Below are positions 24,926-36,939 of a stretch of DNA of 64,000 nt, one piece after another (within the stretch, counting starts at the first letter, position 1; every line of letters begins with the position of its first letter). Origin of the DNA: Collybiopsis luxurians FD-317 M1 (lineage: Eukaryota; Basidiomycota; Agaricomycetes; Agaricales; Omphalotaceae). Position numbers and translations under genes: made by a program. The notes beneath the pieces were generated by a model. That model had not been told where the DNA came from. It worked only from the letters and a program-made list of their open reading frames with translations, and did no database searches. Location of the stretch: positions 708,389-772,388 of the forward strand of contig KN834756.1 in NCBI GenBank assembly GCA_000827265.1, read 5' to 3'.

Positions 24926-27900
24926 ACACCAGTCAGTATGGTAATCAAATGCTTTGCAGCATATTTGAGCTCACAACCATACTTCAAATAGTCAACTGTT
25001 GGCTAAGTTCAGAGTTCATCCAGTATCACAAGACAACATAGTTATGCCCTTGATAATGACAATCTGAGAGTTTTTGAATAGTACAATTGCCTCAGTATTG
25101 CCCTTCTTCATTGAGCTCAATCAAAATGTAGCAGCATGAGCAGTCAATCCTTTTCCACCACCCATTGTATTTTACAAATTTTGTTTCAAAGCTGCTTCTG
25201 AATTCATTTTACTTCTTGAAGCATTTAACTGCATCCCTTGTGGCCAGATCTGGTAGGACACCAGAGAGTTGCTTGCCAATGACTGGAAATTACTCTATTT
25301 TCATGCAAACTTGCTTTTTAAAAAAGAGATATTAAGATGTGCTGGAGTGCTTACTAACTGTTAGCAAAGATATATACTAGGGGCAATTCTCAACAGCTAC
25401 TGTCACTTTGATGGGACTGAATTACCAATCAGCTTTCCCCCCCTGGGTTCCTGCAGGCAAGGACAGAGTTGATGGGTATTATTTCATCCCATCAAAAGAA
25501 GCACAGAGGTGTCGGATTGCTGTATGTCCATCCAATTAAGGGTATCCGCGACTTCTAGCACATTCCTGCTGCCTCTTTAATCCTTCTCCACTTATGGATA
25601 GAATTTCGGGGGCTACACCTCAGCGATCAGGTAATTTGTGTCCGGAGATGTATTGTAAGATGGTAGCACAACCTCTGAATCAACACATCAATAGTGTTGT
25701 AGCCACTGGTGAACCAGAAGTATCTTGGCAGTTTGCAGTTGCAGGTATCTCAATTACAATATGATGCAGTCAGAGATGTGTCGAAAGAATTGTTATTCTA
25801 CCTTGTTAGCCTTGCTGTATAATGGCTGGAAATACTCGAGGTAGATGCAGTTGCAAGGGGCTCTGCATGCCTTCTTTATGCATCTAGGATATGTATATAT
25901 GATGTGTCCATAGAAAATGTATAAGGCAAATAGGCCAACATCTAATACACAACTGGTGAAAGTTTGCCAGTGAGACCCACATATCATACAGGAGCAGTAT
26001 TGATATCTTCAGCAGTTGAAAAACAATGTGCAAAGATTCACAACAGTAACAAGGACAACTCCTTCACTGTGTTCCATCCTTGTAACATATGATTTAGTTG
26101 CTGAACCCAGTCATGCAACATGTCTTTTCTTGGGTATTGCGCTAGAACCAGACCCTAGATCAATACAATTTGTATGCAGTCTACAGTTGCATTTGCCCTT
26201 TTTTTCACACTGGGTCAAATCTGTCACTCCACACATGTGTCCATCTCTATCCCATTTTCTATCCTCCTTGCAAAAACTGTTTTCCTCCTCATGAGCTCAT
26301 CTATAGGCCCTTACAGAAAACATTCTTCTGTTGATATCATCCTCAACTGCCTTCTTGAATAATTCTATGACTGTTACATGAAAGATAATCCTTTGGAACA
26401 AAATACACAGTGTGCTGGGGCAAATGGTTAGCAGGAAGGGGGAAGATTTGTTGTTGGAAATGAATGAATATGGCTTGCATATAGTGCATGAAGGAGGTTG
26501 GAGGATAGCCTACTAGTTGTAGAGAAGTAAGGTGAATTGGCTGTGGAAGGAGTGGGTATGGAGCAGGAACCTGACTCGGGTAAAGGAAGGGTCTACATTG
26601 ATGCTGATGATGATGGGGCTGAGTATATGCATGGGACAGGCAAAGGTGAATCTGTGTACATGGAGTTGCAGTAGGGACAACGAAGTGTTGGAGATGGCGC
26701 ATAGTGGAGGAATCACCACAATCATTTGCGCAGTGCATCTTGTGGATCAGGTTACAATGCCCTGCCTATACCTCAAACAGACCAAGGCCTTCTCTTGCCA
26801 AAACCTGCAGACCCTCAAGCTGGTTACAACAATAATGCATTGGGATCCAACTGTGATACCAAGAATCCTGACTAAATCCCTTCTCCCTCTCTCACCTGCA
26901 ATCCCAATGCTCCCAAAGACAAATCCTCATCAAGTCTGCTCTGAATCTCTCCGCATGCAGTTGTCAATTCTGGCTCTGTACCGTGTGAGTTTCCTTCTCT
27001 GCCACATTAGCCATCCTGATGTCCTTCTCGCCTGGTGGTAAAGGTGACCACATTCTGGCTCATTTTCCTATTCAATGCTATCGTCATTTTCTAAGTTGAC
27101 ATCTTCGGGCAGTTTGTTTGTTCAGACTATGATGATGCATGGATGAAGTTGCTCGGCATAGGGGAGAATTTTAATATGCGCTGGCAGGGCGGGATTTGAC
27201 AGGCTATTTCTCAGTACTGCTTATTTTGGGCTGTCAGGATTTGGTGGTTGCAAAGTCAGGACATGGCATATTAGATGAAGATCATATACAAAGAAGCAAA
27301 ACCTGCGGCTGATCATAGTACTAGCGGAGAGGTACAATTTTGGTTTTTTGTTCTTCTTTTTTTTGTTTGCTAGCTTGGTATCCATTTATATGTAGTTTGT
27401 TCAATTGATGACAGTGGCCTTTCTTAATTTAAGGTCAGGGCAAAGACAATTCAAAAAGAAGTGAGTAATGATTTTCTCTTTGTACCCTCTGCGTCCTGCA
27501 TTGAACTAAGGCCGCTTGTTTTACCAGAATCTGTGGCGTCTATTGTAACACACTCTTCAACCTCACGGACTACTCCAACACCAAATTGTTAGCAAAAATA
27601 ACGGTACACACAGGTTTATTGATTTAAGTATCAAAGACCTTTCCAACGACCAGTCTGGATATCTCCAAACCTCTGAACAGGGTGCTGGGCAATCTGTATG
27701 AGACATAAAGGTGAGTTTTATTCTATATTTTATTCATCACAATTGAATCTTTAGATTTCCCACAGATGCATGGTGTAGTATCTCGCTGGGACAATCTTTC
27801 TCTCTATTGATATACCCTTGTTATAATTCTATACATTCACTCTATTTGCTGCCTGTTCTCAGTGCTATGCACATTCCTAAGCTTCTGAATTCATGCCTGC

Positions 27901-28210
27901 CACATGCAGAGTGCAATGGCCCACCCCACAAGTCATTATTATTGCATACACTGATTCACTGTGATTTTCTTATTGTTATGCTGTATCCTGACCAGCTCCG
28001 GACTCGTACATGCCATGCAAAAAGTGCAACGACCCACATCCCACAAGGTTTGATCCAAGTATGAAGTCATAGCAACTTAGTAAGAAATCTCATTACTCGA
28101 GCACATACAGCAAATAGTCAAAAGACATCTCAAACCAACTAGTTTCAAATTGGGTGCAAAGCGATAATAAGAAACTCTATCTTGTAGATAATCAACCTTC
28201 CCACTCATCT
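24926..28210. other. Decayed intergenic DNA without a supported gene
   Basis: The part 25430-25990 holds a diverged second copy of the 23.6-24.1 kb relic. Around 26530-26960 one frame reads a polar stretch (EQEPDSGKGR, DADDDGAEYMHGTGKGE) and then PKPADPQAGYNNN, interrupted by stops, which suggests another gene relic. From 27000 to 27800 nothing is recognised. Bases 27960-28060 begin the segmental duplication shared with 44310-44400 and 56550-56650. Confidence 0.4.
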
Positions 28211-28632
28211 TTACAGGCAGATCTGTGCAATGTTCAATTGTCGTAATGAGAGGCTGAAACTGGGAAGGTAGACTTACCCCTTGGCCGGGGGTTCCCACTA
28301 ATTGAACACATTGCCCAAAGCAGCAGGAGGCACTGGAAGTGCATTGGGCACGGTCGGGAACACAATTTGAGGGCTTGCAGACCTTTTATTGATAAAAAGG
28401 GAAAGCGAAGTTATAAATGACTAGGAATGAACTACCGAGGAGATTGACTACTTACACTAATGGTTGAAGTGCTACTGAAAGGTACACAGTTAAATCCTGG
28501 ACAACAAGGAGGCCCCCCGATCCCGCTGCAGATGGAACCATCTGGAATGCACTGTTGGCGCTCTATGAGAAGAGAGGCCGAGGTCAAAGAGACTACGGAG
28601 GCAAAGGCAAGAATCTTGGTAAAGAAATGCAT
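28211..28632 (-). CDS. Secreted 12-cysteine double-knottin-like protein, copy A
   Basis: 97-aa predicted secreted protein. Exons: 28632-28456, 28382-28278, 28222-28211 (the last encodes only ICL and stop); 294 nt, in frame. MHFFTKILAFASVVSLTSAS is a signal peptide. The mature part has 12 cysteines that can be read as two six-cysteine modules. Module 1 is C-x6-C-x7-CC-x4-C and its sixth Cys lies just after intron 1. Module 2 is C-x6-C-x5-CC-x3-C, with the sixth Cys in the terminal ICL. This CC-centred spacing is typical of inhibitor cystine knots (knottins). I recognise no named family. Function is unknown; a defensive or effector-like peptide is possible. Both introns are GT-AG. It is the minus-strand partner of a divergent plus-strand gene in a duplicated block. 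Confidence 0.72.
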
Positions 28633-28673
28633 CAGGTGGTAGTGCTGGGGATAGTGGCCGACAGTAGGGCCCG

Positions 28674-28682
28674 CTTTTATAG
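28674..28682 (-). promoter_or_regulatory. TATA box of double-knottin gene A
   Basis: CTATAAAAG on the minus strand, 42 nt upstream of the ATG, in a GC-rich neighbourhood (GCGGG). The same box is at the same place in the other three copies. Confidence 0.65.
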
Positions 28683-28699
28683 GACTACATCCCCAATAT

Positions 28700-29640
28700 T
28701 AATGATATTCTAACCATTCAAAGCTCTATAACTGTATAACTACTATTGATGACTTACTCAAGTTCAAGAGAGCCGAGTATGGAGCGCTTATAATAGAGCT
28801 GAATATTGAAAAAAACTCTAACCTACGCGAATAAGCCACTCGGAAAAAGTTCCCAATTGTATACTAAGGTGATCAAGATTGACATGTACTATGCCTGTAG
28901 TTGTGAGCGAGATCTGGCAGTTTGACCATCATGTTTCGGGTGGAAGACAGCGTGATGGGTCTATAGCTTTGCTAAGTAAAAGAGCTATTTAACTGAAAAG
29001 CATACGAAATGTTCAGCGCGAGCAGTACAAATTGAGGGAAATCATGCTTACATCCGCACACGCGTTAAACTTCATTGCAAGATTGAAAGATTACAAACCG
29101 TGGCGGTCTTAGAGAGAAGCCGATATGACATTCCGGAAGTTGAGACGAGGAATTTGATAGCGAAAGGCATTATATTGCAATGCCGGAGTTTAACGTTCAT
29201 AGGATAGGTATTCTAAGTATTGTTATATGATTGGATAAATGGTGTCATTATTGGAAGGAAGCCGATTAACCATTATGCGACATTCAAACTAGTGCTGTTG
29301 ATCCTGGGTGGTCAGAATTTGACCTGATACAAGAATGAGTTAGATGCGCAATTCACAATTGCACTAACTTCTTCAAGGTTAATATCGACATGCGTCATTC
29401 CAGCAGTTGTGAACAGGTATTGTCAGTTTTGACCCTGTGCTTCTAGTGAAAAACAGAAGAGAATCTCGGTTACTAGTATTCATGAAAGGTAGACTTGAAG
29501 TACAAAGGACAATCTCGAAGCTGTTGTACTTCTACAAATTCAGGACATTGTTTGAGGCCTTTACGCAAAGTGAGTCTTCTGAATCTACTTCAATTGAAGG
29601 CACACATCTCGCCTGATTCAGTACTTCAGTAAGAGCTGAG
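28700..29640. promoter_or_regulatory. Shared intergenic region of block A divergent pair
   Basis: About 0.95 kb between the minus-strand knottin gene and the plus-strand partner. No coding frame is seen. Most of it is conserved in blocks B (34750-35690) and D (57290-58230); block C (44960-45600) lacks an internal part of roughly 0.3 kb. Confidence 0.45.
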
Positions 29641-31712
29641 ACTGCTTTGTTTGTTAAATGCATGGTCTACTGTGTCGCGTCGATACGGTCCCCCTCCCAC
29701 CAGATGTTTTAATTTCCACTTTTCGTAACCTTGCTGATGGTCTTGGGTTAACTGGCACACACCCGAACGTACTATACATACAGGGAACCGACAAGAGTGA
29801 AAAAATGGTTCATGTCTTCTGTCCGTGGAGGGTTCTGTCCCGATTTGGCATAACGCGTAGCACTTGCCGAATTAGAGGACAAGATCTTCAAACCGAAATC
29901 CACTTCAAATGCATAGAACCGACAGCTTCGAATGATCTCTCGGCCAATGATTTGAGCCTGTCTTCTCAGGAATGACTTGATAATCAGACATCCATACTTA
30001 CCAGTTGGGGCTTGACCAGTTCGTCAGCTACATTGCCACATCGCTGCAACGGGCCTACGTTCCGGAAGCTCCGGCCCAAGGAATCATTCCGGGTGCGTTG
30101 CTTCTTCTCACGCTCACGTTGCCTTGCCCGCGATTGTATGTGGGGTTCCCCTCTCAAAGATTCTCGTCTGCCAGTCACTTAGCCTATCTCAAGCCCGCTT
30201 ACGATTCTGTCCCGAAATATGAGTCCACCATATAACCGTCCTTGATCTTTGCTTTAGAGAAGGAAGGAGGGGCAGATGGGATCATCCGCAAGGACCCAGC
30301 GTTTGATAAAGAATGCAGGTAAGTAAATATTATCTCTATTCATTCAGTTGACGGATAGTGAAGAGAGTGGATAGATGCAAATTCGCGCAGGCAGGCGGCG
30401 TATCAGACGAAGCAGGAATCATCTTCTTTCATTTTAGTTCATACTCCCTTCGCGACTCTATATATTTTTAACTTTTCAAATATCCATCTTGAGGACCAAT
30501 GCTTTCAGCGCGTACCTCAGCTATGGCGGACGGATTTGCACGTTTAAACCACATCTGATGGAAAATATGTGAGGCCTCTACACGTGCAATTTCGCTATGG
30601 CAGATGCTGGTAAGCCTTCATGGATCCTCTCCCTTCTCTGCAACCTCTGACATACCTGCTTCAGATGCCGTACATCTATGCTGGGTAGGCTCGAGCCTTA
30701 TTTCCCCTCAGAATCCTCCATTAATCGCCGCTTAGGACGGCCAAGAAACCTAGATGAATCACTGCGAAAGAGGTGTGTGTCCTGCAACGCGGATTTGTTA
30801 TTCTTTACTCATCAAATGATTTACCTCCGTGGCCGTAATATCAATATGTTTTGCGTGGTCTGAACGAAAGGTACCAGTGGCCTTGAAAAACAGGACACCT
30901 CATACCCTCCGCTCCGTACTCGATTGCTTCCGATTCTTCCTCAAGTGTATGTCTTTATTGGGATAGGGAGCGCTTTGGTCAGTTATAGCCTCGATTATTG
31001 CACGTTATAGCTTGTACTGAAGGCTTTTGTACAGAGTCGAGCCCTCGGGACTATACTCTTGTCCAGCGGGGATACCCTGTTCTGGCTGAAGTACATGAAG
31101 TCTCGAGCGGATTGAAAGTTCTTTTGCACTACCACTGGCGTGCAGGATATTGAAAGCACGCGTCGATGGATAGGGGGAAATGGGCGCAGTGTCTTCAGTG
31201 GGGTAGGGCATGTTTGCACTATATGGTGCCAAGTTTATCGTTCGTCAACGTTTCCTTTGCTTATCTCTCGAGTCTCACGTACTCACTTTCTTTCCAGACT
31301 CATGCAGCTTCGAAGGGGAAAACTTTGTCTTGGACCGACAAGCCATCGGTATGGCCCTCAATGCCTTCCATACCCTCGTCTGTGATGGTAGCTCTCGACC
31401 TTCATCTTGGACCATACAAAACCTCCTTCTGTCAACCTATTACCTCCGTCTCCCCGCCTTTAACCTTCAGATGATCCAGATAGTTCCCCGTTGCTATCGT
31501 GGAACAACTGCGAGACCCTGTTCCTGCTGTTGGACTGGTGCGCAGTGCTGCTTATGCATGAGTTGGCGCAGACGGCACCCAATGCTGCGATTAATTGAGG
31601 TGTGTCAAGGGGAAATACGAAGGCATTTGCTGCGAGGAGGGGTGGGGAGATGCTAGGCGCATTGAGGGGTAATTTGAGGTTGAAGAAGAATGATGTGGTT
31701 GTGTTGAATTGA
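29641..31712 (+). other. Unrecognised multi-exon gene or relic, block A
   Basis: Plus-strand sequence conserved in all four blocks. Open pieces include FRNLADGLGLTGTHPNVLYI (29658 onward), KDPAFDKECR before a GTAAGT donor at about 30319, SFEGENFVLDRQAIGMALNA near 31310, and a final exon with ILLLDWCVALLMHELAQTAP-like residues and RRVGEMLGALRGNLGLK ending at 31712. Donor and acceptor signals sit where frames change, so the region probably derives from a real spliced gene. I could not build an uninterrupted model and recognise no domain. Copies A and C look best preserved. Confidence 0.4.
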
Positions 31713-32826
31713 TTGTATCTGTTGATATGTCGTTTATCTACCTGTTGATGTTAACATTAATGTAGCCTCCCCTTTTTCTACTTCCTACAAACGGCTAGCG
31801 AACTTTCTCTCCTTCTCCCTTTTCAATGATGGCAAATATATCAAGCTCCCAGATGCCAAATGTAGTTATGGTGGGGTAAGCCTCCTTGTATCCGCTTCTT
31901 ATTCTGCAATGCCTAATGTTTGGACCTCAGATACTGTTAATCCCTTCCGAATAAGCTCAAGACGCTTCCCAACTCAGAGACTTCTGCTGATCATTGTGTA
32001 GGATGGTCACAAATGCTGGTTGAATTACTGCGATAGGTATGTACACCTTTGAACACAGATTTCACTATCCTTCCTCACCAAAGATCTACTCTAGCTGGGG
32101 GCTGTACTATCAACCCGTCTTGTTACAGTCCGAAGACAGGGGACGAAAGGGCCCGATCCTGTTGAAGAATAGGTCATTTCACACCTTTCACATCATACTT
32201 GATTATGCTTGATCCTTTCTCGAGCGTATGGGATAGAAGGACCTTTGGTAAGTTCTAGTCTATACTATTGGACATCATAATGTATAATGAGGTTTTGTCA
32301 AAGTCGCCCCCTTCCGACTATGGTTAATGTTGATCCAGAGGTAATACCCCTCCCCATTCTGGCTAAATTACACATACTCTAGTCCTAAGGGGTCTTTGCT
32401 CCACCGCTTTGTGCGCAGGATAACACACATGTCAGATGATAGGTGGATGTGGTTTCAGTTCCTTCATTTGTCCAGTCATGCTTTACTTTGCCCCTCTATT
32501 GTGCAATTACTCAACTTTCCCCAACATTCTCCTGCTTGTCTATCTACAAAACTGCTGGCATTATACCTCTCATTTCCGCTGTATTCCTGAGTTGCTGGCT
32601 TGAGCAATTGATGCACCTTGATGTCATAGTTTCCATATATAGTAGTTACATAATATTACATAACTTCCATAAAAGAAGACAGCAAATTTATTGGAATTTT
32701 TTTTCTGAAACTTAGCCCATTTAAAAATTCCTTTAGAGATTAAGATCTCCTCACTGAATACTACCTTTTCACAAGAGGAATAAAGATTTTACTCATGCTT
32801 TGTACATGGGTAGCAGTGATTAGGTA
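31713..32826. other. Block A tail, no supported gene
   Basis: Continuation of the duplicated block, with recognisable counterparts at 39440-40080, 47480-48260 and 61800-62100. It includes the string CAGGATAACACACATGTCAG near 32417, also found with small changes at 40003 and 48185. Frames are short and broken. Confidence 0.4.
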
Positions 32827-33988
32827 GTGTCCACCATGGATGCCCTGCACCAGCAATTCAGTAAGGATACTAGGAGGTCTGAAAGGCTGTCAAATTTAGA
32901 CAGGAAGCCTGCAGTGCCATCAGCAAATAGAGAGGCAATGACTTTGTCTTCACAGCCAGGGACCTCAAAACCTTTGAGCTCTGGGGAGCTCTTTAGGATT
33001 TCAGCTAGGGGCTCAATAGCAAGATTGGAGAAGCAGGACAGGGGATCACCTCAACAGACCCCTCTACTAGTTACTTGGAATGGAGAGTTGAGCTCTCCAT
33101 TAGCTATCACCACCTTGGTGTGGGCATTTGAGTATAAGCCCTGAACTGACTTGATGAACTGCTCTGGTATGTTGAACTTTTCCATCACTAATATGGGAGA
33201 TTTATCATAGGCCTTTCTTGGTCCAATAGTACTATCGCACTATCAAGGAGTTCCTCTTCCGTGTACTCTATAAATGTTTTGGCAAGATAGATTTGGTCCA
33301 TAATTTTTCATTGGGGCATGAAGCCAGCCTGATTCTTATGTAAAATAGTTGGAATACTTCATCAGAAAACTACTTGGAGCCCAGGCTGCCAGGGGATGAC
33401 CCCCAAATCCTAGGCTATCCCAGGGATCCCCAGGGAAACCGAGGACAGTTCAGGACAGTTCAGGTTGTCCTCAGTTTCCCTGGGGATAGCCTAGGATTTA
33501 GGGGTCATCCCCTGGCAGCCTGGGCTCCAAGTGGTTTTTCTGATGTTTCAGTTAGGATAGTGGACAGGGCCTTGGTGAGGAGTTTATAGTCAGAGTTCAG
33601 GACAGTGATTGGGCAGTAGTTAACAATTTTTGTATGATATTTCTTCTTAAACATGGGGCACATCCAGCCCAGGTTAAAGTTGGTCTGTGGGTGGACCCCA
33701 TGGAGTTGGATATCTTGGAAGACAGTGGTCAGGAACTTAATGGTATTGAAGGTCTTCTTCTGTTTATCTGGGGCTAGCTGCTTATTTTTATTTTTTTTGT
33801 GTCCAATCAAAAAGGGATTTGAGGTGCATCCACACTTCTGTGATGCACTCATCAATTCCTGCAGCTACTCCTTTTTTGCTAGCTTTGCTAACAAGCTCTT
33901 CGGTCATCAGCTTGAACATGTTGAGGTTCTGTTCAGCAGTCAGTGATCTCTTCATGCCCTGCAAGGCCTCCCGGATGTACTCAGTCAA
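32827..33988 (-). mobile_element. LINE-type (non-LTR) reverse transcriptase relic
   Basis: Read on the minus strand: GWMCPMFKKKYHTKIVNYCP and ITVLNSDYKLLTKALSTILT are the start of a non-LTR RT domain. Further along are QAGFMP, KIMDQIYLAKTFIEYTEEEL, FIKSVQGLYSNAHTKVVIAN and GDPLSCF followed by LAIEPLAEIL, all typical of LINE RTs. There are in-frame stops and frameshifts (one stop directly before GDPLSCF), and the palindromic element 33360-33545 interrupts it after ALSTILTE. The YxDD region and the endonuclease are not seen. Confidence 0.8.
33360..33545. mobile_element. Palindromic fold-back element 1, TSD TT
   Basis: 186 bp, almost a perfect palindrome: both arms begin CATCAGAAAA and pair over about 80 bp through GGAGCCCAGGCTGCCAGGGG and AAATCCTAGGCTATCC. 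It is flanked by TT at 33358-33359 and 33546-33547. It lies inside the LINE relic, so it inserted later. Related elements are at 43155, 48799 and 52980. Confidence 0.85.
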
Positions 33989-34043
33989 TCAACCCACTCA
34001 AAAGAACTAACACATCATGTATTAGTTCTTTTGGTGGGTTGAT
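33988..34043. repeat. Short inverted repeat
   Basis: Arms ATCAACCCACTCAAAAGAAC and GTTCTTTTGGTGGGTTGAT pair with few mismatches around an AT-rich loop. It sits at the boundary between the LINE relic and an hAT end; it could be a terminator-like hairpin or an element terminus. Confidence 0.5.
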
Positions 34044-34104
34044 CGGCTGAGGCATCATCTTGTAGGGTGAAGTAGTAGTTTCGGGTAATTTCTGCCATGA
34101 CGGC

Positions 34105-34145
34105 TATGTCAGTCGACTTGCGACTAGCCGAGCCGCGGCAACCCA
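34105..34145. mobile_element. Solitary right end of the hAT family
   Basis: GACTAGCCGAGCCGCGGCAA at 34122-34141, with the preceding GTCGACTTGC-like bases, matches the right end of the element at 24275-24917. No left end is found nearby. It directly precedes the block B duplication. Confidence 0.6.
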
Positions 34146-34273
34146 GAAGTGATAATTACTCGAGTACATACAGCGAATAGTCAAAAGACATCTCAAACCA
34201 AGTAGTTTCAAATCAAATACAAAGCGATAATAAGAAACTCTATTCCATAGATAGTCAACCTGCCCACTCATGT

Positions 34274-34685
34274 TTACAGGCAGACCTGTGCAATGTTCAA
34301 TCACCATAATGAGAGGTTGGAAAACTAGGAAGGTGGACTTACCCCTTGACCAGGGGTTTCCACTAATGGAACACATTCCTTAGAGCAGCAGGTGGCACTG
34401 GAAGTGCATGAGGCATGTGGGGCACCACACATTGCCGAGGACTTGCAGATCTTCTATTGATAAAAGGGGAAAGCGAAGTTATAAATGACTAGGAATGAAC
34501 TACCAAGGAGATTGACGACTTGCAAAGTGACCGTCGGATAATGCACAGACAAGTCCTGGACAACAGCGATTGGGGAATGGTGGGCAGTTAGAATTCTCCA
34601 TAGCACAATTTTGGGGCTCCATAAGAGAGGCCGAGGTCAAAGAGACTACAGAGGCAAAGGCAAGAGTTTTGGTAAAGAAATGCAT
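34274..34685 (-). CDS. Secreted 12-cysteine double-knottin-like protein, copy B
   Basis: 93-aa paralogue of the gene at 28211. Exons: 34685-34524, 34450-34343, 34285-34274 (VCL and stop); 282 nt, in frame. The signal peptide is MHFFTKTLAFASVVSLTSAS. Module 1 is C-x6-C-x6-CC-x4-C, module 2 is C-x6-C-x5-CC-x3-C, and the sixth cysteines again come right after intron 1 and in the last exon. Intron 1 starts with GCAAGT, a GC donor, where copies A, C and D have GTAAGT. Between cysteines the sequence has changed widely while all 12 cysteines are kept, which argues for selection on a folded product. Function unknown. Confidence 0.7.
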
Positions 34686-34726
34686 GAGGTGGTACTGCTG
34701 GGGATAGTGGCCGAGGGTTGGGCACG

Positions 34727-34735
34727 CTTTTATAG
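34727..34735 (-). promoter_or_regulatory. TATA box of double-knottin gene B
   Basis: CTATAAAAG on the minus strand, 42 nt upstream of the ATG, as in copies A, C and D. Confidence 0.65.
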
Positions 34736-34749
34736 GACCAATGCATCCC

Positions 34750-35690
34750 CGATATCAATCATTCAAAGTTTCATAACTGTATAACTACCATTGATGACTT
34801 AGTCAAGTTAAAGAGAGCCGAGTATGGAGCGCTTATAATAGAGCTGAATATTGAAGAAGTCTCTAACCTACACAAATAAGCCACTCAAAAAAAGCTCTCA
34901 ATTGTTTACTAAGGTGATGAAAATTGACATGTACTATGTTTGTAGTTGTGAGCGAGATCTGGCAGTTTGGGCAGATAGCTTGATGGGTCTATAGTATTGT
35001 TAAGCAAAAGAGCTATTTAACGGAAAAGCATTCGATAATATGTTCAACACGAGCAGTACAGATTGAGGTACATTATACTTATATCCGCAATCTCGTTAAG
35101 CTTTATTGCAAAATTGAAAGATTACAAACAATGGCGGTCTTAGAGAGAAGCCGATATAACATTCCAGAAATTGAGACGAGGAATTCGATAGGGAAAGGCA
35201 TTGTATTGCAGTGCCTGAGTTTAACAGTTTATAGGAAAACTATTCTAAGTATGGTTATATGATTGGATAAATGGTATCATTCAGGAAGTCGATTAACCAT
35301 TGTGCGACAGTCAAACTACTAACTAGTGCTGTTGACCCTGGGTGATCAAACTTTGACCTAATACAAGAATGAGTTAGATGCGCAATTCGCAATTGAACCA
35401 ACTTTTTTCAAGGCGAATATCGACATGCATGATTCCAGCAGTTGCGAACAGGTCTTGTCAGTTTGACCTTGTGCTTCTAGTGAAAAACAAAAGAGAATCT
35501 GGGTTACTAGTATTCATGACAGGTAGACTTGAAGTACAAAGGACAATCTCGAAGCTGTTGCACGTCTACAAAATTCAGGACATTGTTTGAGGCCTTTACG
35601 CAAAGTGAGTCTTCTGAATCTACTTCAATTGAAGGCACACATCTCGCCTGATTCAGTACTTCAGTAAGAGCTGAGACTGCTTTGTTTGTT
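34750..35690. promoter_or_regulatory. Shared intergenic region of block B divergent pair
   Basis: Counterpart of 28700-29640, no gene seen. Conserved strings include GAGATCTGGCAGTTTG near 34954 and GTTAGATGCGCAATTCGCAA near 35371. Confidence 0.45.
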
Positions 35691-36492
35691 AAATGCATGG
35701 TCTACTGTGCCGCGTCGATACGGTTCCTCTCCCACAGATGTTTAAATGTTCACCTTTCGTAATCTTGCTGATGGTCTTGGCACACACCCGAACATACTAT
35801 ACATACAGGGAACCGACAAGAGTGAAAAAATGGTTCATGTCTTGGCATAACCCATAGCACTTGCCGAATCGAGGCTCCGGCTGAGCCGAAAGTCTTCAAC
35901 ATTTCCCAGATACTGTACAATCAGATCAGTGTAGTAGATTGTATTTCCATGCCCTTAATAAAATAGTGCTAGCCGACAAGATCTTCAAACCAAAATTGGA
36001 CTCCCACTTCAAATGCACAGAACCAACAACTTCGGATGATCTCCCGGCTAATGAAACTTGAGCCTGTCTTCCCAGGAATGACTCGATAATCACACATCCA
36101 TACCAGTTGGGGCTTGACCAGTAGATACATTCTTCAGCTCAGCATCTGTACCTGCTATACGCGCTCCCGCATGTCTTTAAACAATTCTCTCATTTGCTGG
36201 CCCTTGTTATTTAAATGACAACAAACAAGAGCGTTCAAAGAAGCGAACGAAGGAGTGTGCAGTGTGCAGTGCGCATCATTATCCAACGACCGAAACTTGT
36301 GCTGGAAGGAGGAACGACAAACCTCAGATTCTTTATATGTCTTATATAGATAGAGAGATAGATAATACGCATTAAAAATATGTCTTGCAGGTTCAAATTA
36401 TCGGTTGGAGCAGAAGTTCGAGGAATTGCGTCGATATATGCGTAGTTTGTTGCAGGCAATCACTGGCAGCCAAGCAGTAAATCAATTCAGCA

Positions 36493-36939
36493 CTAGCTTA
36501 CTAACTGCAGTTCTTGGAAGCGGCATTGGGCTAGAGGACAAGGCAATGTAATGCTGAAAGAAGGCGAGCTAGGAAAATATAACTGTGCCAGTATCAATCC
36601 AAATAATGGTTTCAAAATAAGAGAGAAGCACACTAAGGTTTCTCTCAATTCTTGTGATACACCTGCTTCATCATACACCAGACTCCCCTTCATTTTGACC
36701 TCGAATCCTCAATATTTCCGACGAAGTGATTGAGAGCTGTACAGAAGATTTACTAGTCTTGCGAGAGTTGCAGCGAGAAAGATAAAGCTGTAATGGTAAG
36801 GCCACCCTAGGAAAATTAAGCCTTGGAATGGCGAGACACTGACTTGTACTGGGGAATCAAGATTTAAAGCTTTGCTAATGATTAATCCTCCAAGTGCAAG
36901 TTTTGCAGAAGTGAAATAGATGTTGCTGTTGCTCTCCAA
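36493..36939 (-). pseudogene. Hydrophobic protein fragment in the block B insertion
   Basis: One minus-strand frame is open for 149 codons apart from a single TGA at 36709-36711. It contains PFQGLIFLGWPYHYSFIFLA, KGSLVYDEAGVSQELRETL and LKPLFGLILAQLYFPSSPSF. It looks like part of a membrane protein or a captured gene fragment. I do not recognise the family. Blocks A, C and D have nothing here. Confidence 0.35.

Noticed and set aside
26532..27041. 169-codon plus-strand frame as a gene
   Set aside because: Composition looks random, there is no motif, and a neighbouring frame shows the more protein-like but interrupted text.
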